A stretch of 64,000 bases of DNA from Eucommia ulmoides (Eukaryota; Streptophyta; Magnoliopsida; Garryales; Eucommiaceae): positions 1,860,001 to 1,924,000 of the forward strand of contig CM028326.1 of the NCBI GenBank assembly GCA_016647705.1, in the 5' to 3' direction. The notes under the pieces were generated by a model, which saw nothing but the letters and a program-made list of their open reading frames with translations, made no database searches and had not been told where the DNA came from. The translations under genes and the position numbers were made by a program. Positions 57,300-64,000 of the stretch are shown piece by piece. How positions within the stretch are numbered: position 1 is the stretch's first letter; each line of letters opens with the position of its first letter.

Positions 57300-58344
57300 T
57301 CGAGTGTTTTTATAATAGCGGCAAGCATTATTACCTCTCCCCCGCCCCTTTGCATTTCATTCCCGGCTCACCAAAATCTTGTTCGCGCCCAAGTTGTGAA
57401 CAAAACCGAAGTTGTGTATCAAATGTGTGTGCAGGCCCAAACAACAACGTTGCAAATGAAAATTTAGAGAGAGAGAGAGATGCCCAAATTCACCCCATCC
57501 ATGGTCGAAACTACTGCGATTTTCGTTGAGGACGGCGAACGGCGCAGACAGGTGAATGTTGAAATCGCGACGGAAAAAAGAAAGGTTTGATTTCATACTC
57601 AGATCTGATTTGTTTCGATCTTGACCTGTGTTTGGGTATGTTCGCTGCCTTCCTTTCTGTTCAGTTCTGTGATGCTGCTTCCACTGTTCAGATCTTCTTT
57701 GTGATTTTGATGTTCGTCGTAATGCTTAGCTCAGAAAGAATGAAGGCTCCAGAGAGAAGAATGGATGTTTTTCTGAAAGGGCTGTTTACCCCTCTCTGTT
57801 CTGGAATCGATTTTCACAAAATCGATTCTTGGAGCCTGTGATTTCTTTGTATTCGGAAAACAATCAACCCTTTCTCGCCATCGCCAAACAAACAACAACG
57901 TTCAACCAAACACAACCTTATCTTCTGCGGTTGCATTTTCGTGCTTCTTCTGCGTTGTCTGTCGTCTATCTATCTACTACTATGAACCTTGAAAAAAAAA
58001 AAAAAAACTTGAATGAGCCAGGTGACTGAGTTTTATTAAATACTGACAACACGGGTGGGTTTGGGTTCTCATTATTGAAAGAATCTAGTTAGGTTTGGGC
58101 ATAAATCTGGTAAACGGGGTTAAAAATTAAGCAATTTTTTAGATTGACATGCTAACTTTAGATAGTACATGGATGGTTAAGATTGTCATAGGGGTCTTTT
58201 GCTGTCTAAGGATCTGTGAGCTAAACCCTATATTCTAATGGATTTTCTGAAGTTTGCTTCGTGTTCTATTGTGAATTACTAGGTAATATTGTCTTGCGTT
58301 TTAAGCTTATGGTCAATAACACCTTCCCTCAAATTTTCTTGTAG
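57300..58344 (+). other. Unrecognised transcribed-looking region inside the CACTA element
   Basis: Less AT-rich than its flanks, with a GA run at 57466-57480, a Kozak-like ATGGTCGAAAC region near 57500, and a possible donor GTGAATG near 57552. Open frames at 57587-57841 and 57829-58029 have no recognised domain. It could be the leader and first exon of a captured gene or of the element's own transcript. Not assigned. Confidence 0.3.
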
Positions 58345-58655
58345 CAATTGGCTCTTTTAAGGAGCAGGTGGAGGCAATCCCTAACCTTGGCCAGTCAGTG
58401 GAGATTTTGATCCGTTTACTCTGTGCTGTCCCTGGCTGGAATGAGAAAAATGTTCAGGTGCCTTGTGTTTTTGTTTTCCTTGTTGGGGGCTCCTGCTGAT
58501 GGAAGTTGTGTCTTCTGTTTTTTTGACTTTTAAGTTAACCACCCTCCTCAAATCTGCAAACATGCAGGTGCAGCAACAGGTTATTGAAGTCATTACATAC
58601 ATAGCTTATACGGCTTCCAAATTCCCGAAGAAATGTATTGTCCTTTGCCTTCTTG
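58345..58655 (+). pseudogene. MOR1: Captured fragment of MOR1 (XMAP215/TOG microtubule polymerase)
   Basis: Two adjoining exons are recognisable: 58345-58457 encodes a stretch with SFKEQVEAIPNLGQSVEILI and LLCAVPGWNEKNVQ. After a 110-base GT-AG intron (58458-58567), 58568-58655 encodes VQQQVIEVITYIAY and ASKFPKKCIVLCL. These closely match a TOG-array segment of the plant MICROTUBULE ORGANIZATION 1 protein, which promotes microtubule growth. A normal MOR1 is about 2000 residues, so this is about 67 codons. The retained intron shows capture from genomic DNA, not from mRNA. Both exons are open and in phase, suggesting recent capture or selection. It could be spliced into a CACTA transcript; it cannot act as MOR1. 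Confidence 0.75.
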
Positions 58656-59236
58656 GTTGGTTTCCGGTTCTGGTTTCTACATACATGTTTGCGTTGGTGG
58701 ATCTGTTTTTTTTTTTTTTTTTCTCTCTTCTTTTTTTTTTTTCTTTTTAAGTTCATTTTAGTGGGGTTTGTAGTCATTGTTAAACTGAATTTTGTTCACT
58801 CAGATGCTTGTTTATTTGGATATATATGTTCAGTCACGTATATATGGATGTATGCATGTGTCTGCAATGGCTTGTGTACTGTTTTTTGTTCTCTAGTTTT
58901 TATATCTTTTCCTAGAAATCTTTGGCTGACTGGAACATGAGTAGAATTTTTTCATTTTAAATGCTCCTGAAGGCTCCCAGCAGTTCAAAAACTCTGTTCA
59001 CATGCAGTTTAAACGCTTTTGAAGGCTGCTCTGTTTTTGTTTCTTGTTGCTCTGCTGTTTCGTTTATATTAATTGTTCATAATATATTTGTTTAATTGTT
59101 GATTTATATTGTTAATTATCTGTTCAATTGTGAATTTATGTTAAAATTTGTTTGTTTAATTGTTAATTTCTGTTGAATTTTGGCCTTCTTTAATGAATTC
59201 AACCACCTGCAGTTTTTTTTGGTTGTTTGATTATAG

Positions 59237-59547
59237 AAAAACAAAGCCACCGGGAAAAAGGAAGAGCACGATAGTTAAGCCTAAAAATCTTAGTAAAGTG
59301 CTTTATAATCATACCGTGGGGTCTAGATCCTTTATGGAGACACGACATGCATTGGTATGTTATCAAACTACTAATTTGAATTTTATTTTTAGTTAGACAA
59401 TTCAAATAATAAAGGTTATATTTTCTTATTTATTTGCAGAAGAACAAGGACACTAGTGAGCTACCTAATCTGATTGAATTTCACAAGTTGACACACTTTA
59501 ATTCAAAATCTGAAAAGTGGATAGCGCCTAAGATAGAAGAACTTTTT
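59237..59547 (+). CDS. Partial Ptta/En-Spm-type transposase-like exons
   Basis: Exon 59237-59354 (acceptor TTATAG, donor GTATGT) encodes a basic stretch KTKPPGKRKS followed by HTVGSRSFMETRHAL. Exon 59440-59547 (acceptor TTTGCAG, donor GTGAG) encodes KNKDTSELPNLIEFHKLTHF and a WIAPKIEELF end. The order GSRSF, a spacer, then a THF-x-W motif resembles the plant Ptta/En/Spm transposase family carried by CACTA elements. Only two exons are visible; the rest is absent or cut at 59736. The match is by motif pattern alone. Confidence 0.5.
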
Positions 59548-59736
59548 GTGAGTTTTTTTAAGTACTTGAAATTTGTAGTTTGTCTTGATAGTAACACCAT
59601 TAAAATGTGGATCCACTGTAGCAACCTCTGGCATAATGTCTTTTAAGCATAAAATGTCATGGTCACCTAATGTCTTCACTTTGTTAAGGTTGGGGTATTA
59701 ACATTATTTTGAAGAATTTCCATTGTCTTTTAAGCA
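59548..59736. other. Distal part of truncated CACTA element
   Basis: AT-rich sequence with no CACTA terminus. It ends where identity to the inverted arm begins (AAGATGCAG near 59738). Confidence 0.35.
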
Positions 59737-60901
59737 AAGATGCAGTTTTTTTTCGAAGATCTAGAAGGAGAATTTCTTATGTATAAAGGGTACATCATGG
59801 AATTTAGATCCTGTGGTTATAGCCTATAATTAATATTGATTAATTGCACATTTATTCTCATTATTTACAATTAGGAGGGGCTGAAAATATGGTGATTTAA
59901 CATTCCCTCGCAAACTCGGCTATTTGGGAGAGACAAGTTTGGACGGTAAAAGATGAAAGTAGGTTTTGTGAAGTCATTTAGTGAATATGTTTGCAAGTTG
60001 ATCCTTAGAAGGAATAAATTAGACTTAATATGTGCCAATAAAATGCGTTCCTGTATAAAATGGTAATCCGGTTCAATGTTCTGAGTACGAGCGTGGAACA
60101 CAGGATTTAAAGTCATGTAAGTAGTGCTGAGATTATCACATGGTAAGGTGATAGGCGTGGAGATGGGAAATTGCAACTCTTGAAGCTGATGGAATACCCA
60201 CATGGATTCGACACAAACATGAGCAAAGATTGGTACTCGGTTTCAGCGCTTGAGCAAGAGACAATGGGTTGTTTCTTTGAATTGCTTGAAAGGTTTGGTG
60301 CTAATTTTGTATCTTCTAGAAAAGTTTGGAGTTGATTCAGTAAGTTAAAAAAATGTTTGGGACTGTTTCTATAGGTTGTATAATGATGTGGGACAGTTAC
60401 TGTAGATTCCATAAAGTTGTTTGGTTGTTTTAGTTGGTTATAGAAAGACGTGGGGCAGTTTTTTCAAATTCTAGAAAGCTGTGACTGATTCTGTAATTTT
60501 TTAAAAAAGTTGAAAACTAATGGAAATAAGTAGAAATCTTATAGATAAAGGAGAGAAAGGATCTCAACTCCAACGATCTAGAGGAAAAGGATTGGTTCGT
60601 GAAAGAAAAGGGTTTTGCAAGTGTTGGGAAGATTGATCACGAAGCAGCAAAGACGACTGTTAGTGCAATAGTGAGTTGAAAAAAAGAAGAAGAATAAGAA
60701 AGGATCATTTTGGCTGATACCATGTTAGAAGGCTGGTACCGTATGTATTCGTCTTTCAAGGAGGAATCTATTTATACATGTATAAAGAGTAAATCATGGA
60801 ATTTAGATCCTAAGTTATAGCCTATAATTACTATTGATTGATTGCACATTTATTCTCATTATTTACAATTATGGGGGATCTGAAATCATAATGATTTAAT
60901 A
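59737..60901 (-). mobile_element. Internally deleted Ty1/copia derivative, inverted copy
   Basis: Counterpart of 51242-52384. This copy has the more complete first LTR (about 60724-60901 on the minus strand, ending in TAACA) next to a primer-site match TGGTATCAGCC. It also has the RNase H end (about 60300-59910) and part of the second LTR (about 59900-59780). It is a broken fossil lacking most of gag-pol. Confidence 0.7.
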
Positions 60902-61208
60902 GAGAGAACGCCTTGATTTAAGTTTTGATTCTTTCTCATTTATTGTTATTGATGTCTAAAACTAGACTCTAGCAGATAATGTGAAGCATGGGGTGGTATT
61001 GCTGACGTGGATGAACGGATTGGAAGTTTGACGAGTAGGATGGGTCTCCTTCGAAGCCATCCCTTGGTTGACACTGACAATACCAGCATGTTTGGTAGGT
61101 GGGATTCAACAAATGAATGAAATGGTTATAGAAATGACCATTATATTCCCATATTTGGTGTACAAGATTAGTTTTTATTCTCATTCTTAGGTATTCACTA
61201 ATCCTATA

Positions 61209-61808
61209 TGTTAGGAGGTTCCAATTTAAAATCATATGGTGTTAAGTGGAATAACTCATTTGATTTATATAGTGGCTTGGGAACTCTCAGATGAGTGATA
61301 TGGGATAAGAATCTAATACCTGCCCTTGAGTGTAATCTCCAGTTTGCACGAATGATTTGATTACGAGAGAATGATGAGAAATGTGCAACCCCGGCTTGCA
61401 CGGATGATTTGACTACGAGGGAATGAGAGATCCATAACCTTGGCTCTGATACCATGTTAGGAGGTTCCAACTTAACGTATGGTTTTAAGTGGAGTAACTC
61501 CTTTGATTTATATAGTGGCTTGAGAACTCTTAGATGGGTGATGTGGGACAGGAATTTAACACCCGCTCTTGAGTGCAACTCTCGGTTTGCACGAATAATT
61601 TGACTACGAGGGAATGATGAGAAATGTGCAACTCCCGGCTTGTACGAATGATTTGACTACGAGGGAATGAGAGACTCATAACCTTGACTCTGATACTATG
61701 TTAGGAGGTTCCAACTTAAAACCATATAGTGTTAAGTGAAATAACTTCTTTGATTTATATAGTGACGTGGAAACTCTCAGATGGACGATGTGGGACAGGA
61801 ATCTAACA
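61209..61808 (-). mobile_element. TRIM retroelement with three tandem LTRs, inverted copy
   Basis: Reverse-complement counterpart of 50344-50944 with the same three-LTR layout, TGTTAG starts, CTAACA ends and TGGTATCAGAGCC-type primer sites (seen on the plus strand as GGCTCTGATACCA near 61442). The flanking 5-base duplication is degenerate here (CTATA against TCATA), so this copy has drifted more. Confidence 0.75.
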
Positions 61809-62351
61809 TCATAAATCTTGAGATGAGACAATGAAGTTGTCAGTCTTATTCGAAGGTCGGCAAGAATTGCCTTTGTCCAACGTTTTGTTGACCTTCACTA
61901 GTTTGACCACATGAGGTGGGACCCACGATCGTCGTGGCCGCTCAATCTGGATTATAGGTGGCTGGTTGGATTTAACAGTTATCATAAAATGGGGGGGGTG
62001 GGGGGTGGGTTTAAGTACCCATTTGGCAACTATAAGTTGTGGTTTAGAAATAAAATTTGGATTCTCGAAACTGAAGTCAATTAGACTGAGAATTCTCCAA
62101 ACTGCAAGGCAATTTTAAGACTCAAATTTCGTGCAACCAAACACCGGCTAAAGCTTTTTAGATCGACATGATCATGCAGCCTGAGAGAGTTAAAAAGTGG
62201 TCTGGACCATAAAACAAATCCAAATCTTGAATTTTTTATTTTTACACAAATGTTTCAAGAATGTCAGAAAAACATATCAATACACCTAGCTTCAAGTACA
62301 AATGTTTATGATTTGTACAGAAAATACTATTATGATGAAATCCTCTATCTT
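61809..62351. other. 3' spacer of S-RLK copy 5
   Basis: Mirror of 49844-50343. A G-run lies at 61991-62008. No gene is seen. Confidence 0.55.
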
Positions 62352-63776
<1,425 letters not shown>

Positions 63777-63803
63777 TTGCATATATCAATATTCTATTTG
63801 TTA

Positions 63804-64000
63804 TGGGTTTTGACACTTTGCACCCTTGAAATTTAACCATTGTTTCACTTTGTCCCTATAGTTTCAATTTGAATACATGACACCTTGAAGTTTCGTGATA
63901 AACCCACTTGAGTCCAAATCAATAGATACATTACAATTTTGGATGGCAAACATTTATCGTCCGTGCACCTAACTATTTTTATGACGACCTTAAGGACATT
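63804..64000. mobile_element. Ancestral foldback MITE in intron 3 (copy 5), partial
   Basis: Starts GACACTTTGCACCCTTG next to exon 4 and runs off the window. It corresponds to the right arm of the MITE in copies 1-3. Confidence 0.65.

Larger units (their letters stand above)
56743..59736 (+). mobile_element. CACTA (En/Spm-like) element carrying host gene exons, truncated
   Basis: Starts CACTACAATAAATATG at 56743 inside the LINE. The empty sites at about 26170-26185 and 44318-44330 show uninterrupted sequence after TTTCAGATCA, giving a probable 3-base target duplication TCA. Subterminal DNA to about 57060 is full of short motifs such as TTCGTAGC, GCTACGA and AAATTTTGTTGC in both orientations, as in CACTA ends. 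Inside are a captured MOR1 fragment (58345-58655) and two exons resembling a plant En/Spm-type transposase (59237-59547). The far terminus is missing: the element stops at the inverted-repeat boundary near 59736. Two small stretches of T lie at 57003-57020 and 58708-58742. Confidence 0.75.

Noticed and set aside
57587-57841. 84-codon open frame before the MOR1 fragment
   Set aside because: No domain recognised; kept only as an unrecognised region inside the CACTA element.
58345-58655. A functional MOR1 gene
   Set aside because: Only about 67 codons of a roughly 2000-residue protein are present, within a transposon.

Overview
This window is nuclear DNA from a flowering plant, most likely a eudicot. 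Evidence: GT-AG introns with family-typical exon sizes, AT-rich intergenic DNA, a G-type lectin S-receptor-like kinase (S-RLK) gene cluster, plant LTR elements with initiator-Met-tRNA primer sites, L1-type LINEs, a CACTA element, MULE, hAT and Harbinger-like non-autonomous elements, a TRIM and a plant SINE tail. The species cannot be named from the sequence. No tRNA, rRNA, CRISPR or bacterial feature was seen.

The backbone is a local array of five related S-RLK copies. Copy 1 (12028-19949, +) is the only complete, open gene: seven exons that join in frame to 800 residues. Copy 2 (about 32184-34538, +) has lost its ectodomain exon beside a copia fossil and has in-frame stops. Copy 3 (46062-49843, +) has a fully open ectodomain and transmembrane exon but a decaying kinase half. 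Copy 4 (54327-55171, +) keeps only the last two exons. Copy 5 (62352 to beyond 64000, -) is inverted; its four visible exons are open, but one splice acceptor is changed. The copies share the same intron positions, an intron-3 foldback MITE, a common 3' spacer and, for units 1, 2 and 4, the same LINE fossil. The array therefore grew by duplicating a block of gene plus spacer plus LINE.

Layout. 1-11.9 kb: repeats, a solo LTR (1870-3674), a rearranged copia fossil (4849-6566), and two repeats found again further on. 12-20 kb: copy 1, with intron 3 enlarged to about 4.85 kb by insertions. 20-27 kb: spacer, Harbinger-like element, LINE. 27-34.5 kb: copia fossils and copy 2. 34.5-45 kb: spacer with a solo LTR, then a second LINE copy split by an LTR element that itself carries an hAT element. 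46-50 kb: copy 3. 50-52.4 kb: TRIM and a small copia derivative. 52.4-56.7 kb: copy 4 and a LINE piece. 56.7-59.7 kb: a CACTA element carrying a genomic fragment of the microtubule-organising gene MOR1. 59.7-64 kb: an inverted copy of 48.2-52.4 kb.

Only copy 1 is likely to make a working receptor kinase: a plasma-membrane protein with an extracellular bulb-lectin/S-locus/PAN region and a cytoplasmic Ser/Thr kinase. The strongest candidates for something new are the CACTA element with captured MOR1 exons, the possible ectodomain-only product of copy 3 with its tandem splice acceptor, and the long inverted duplication.
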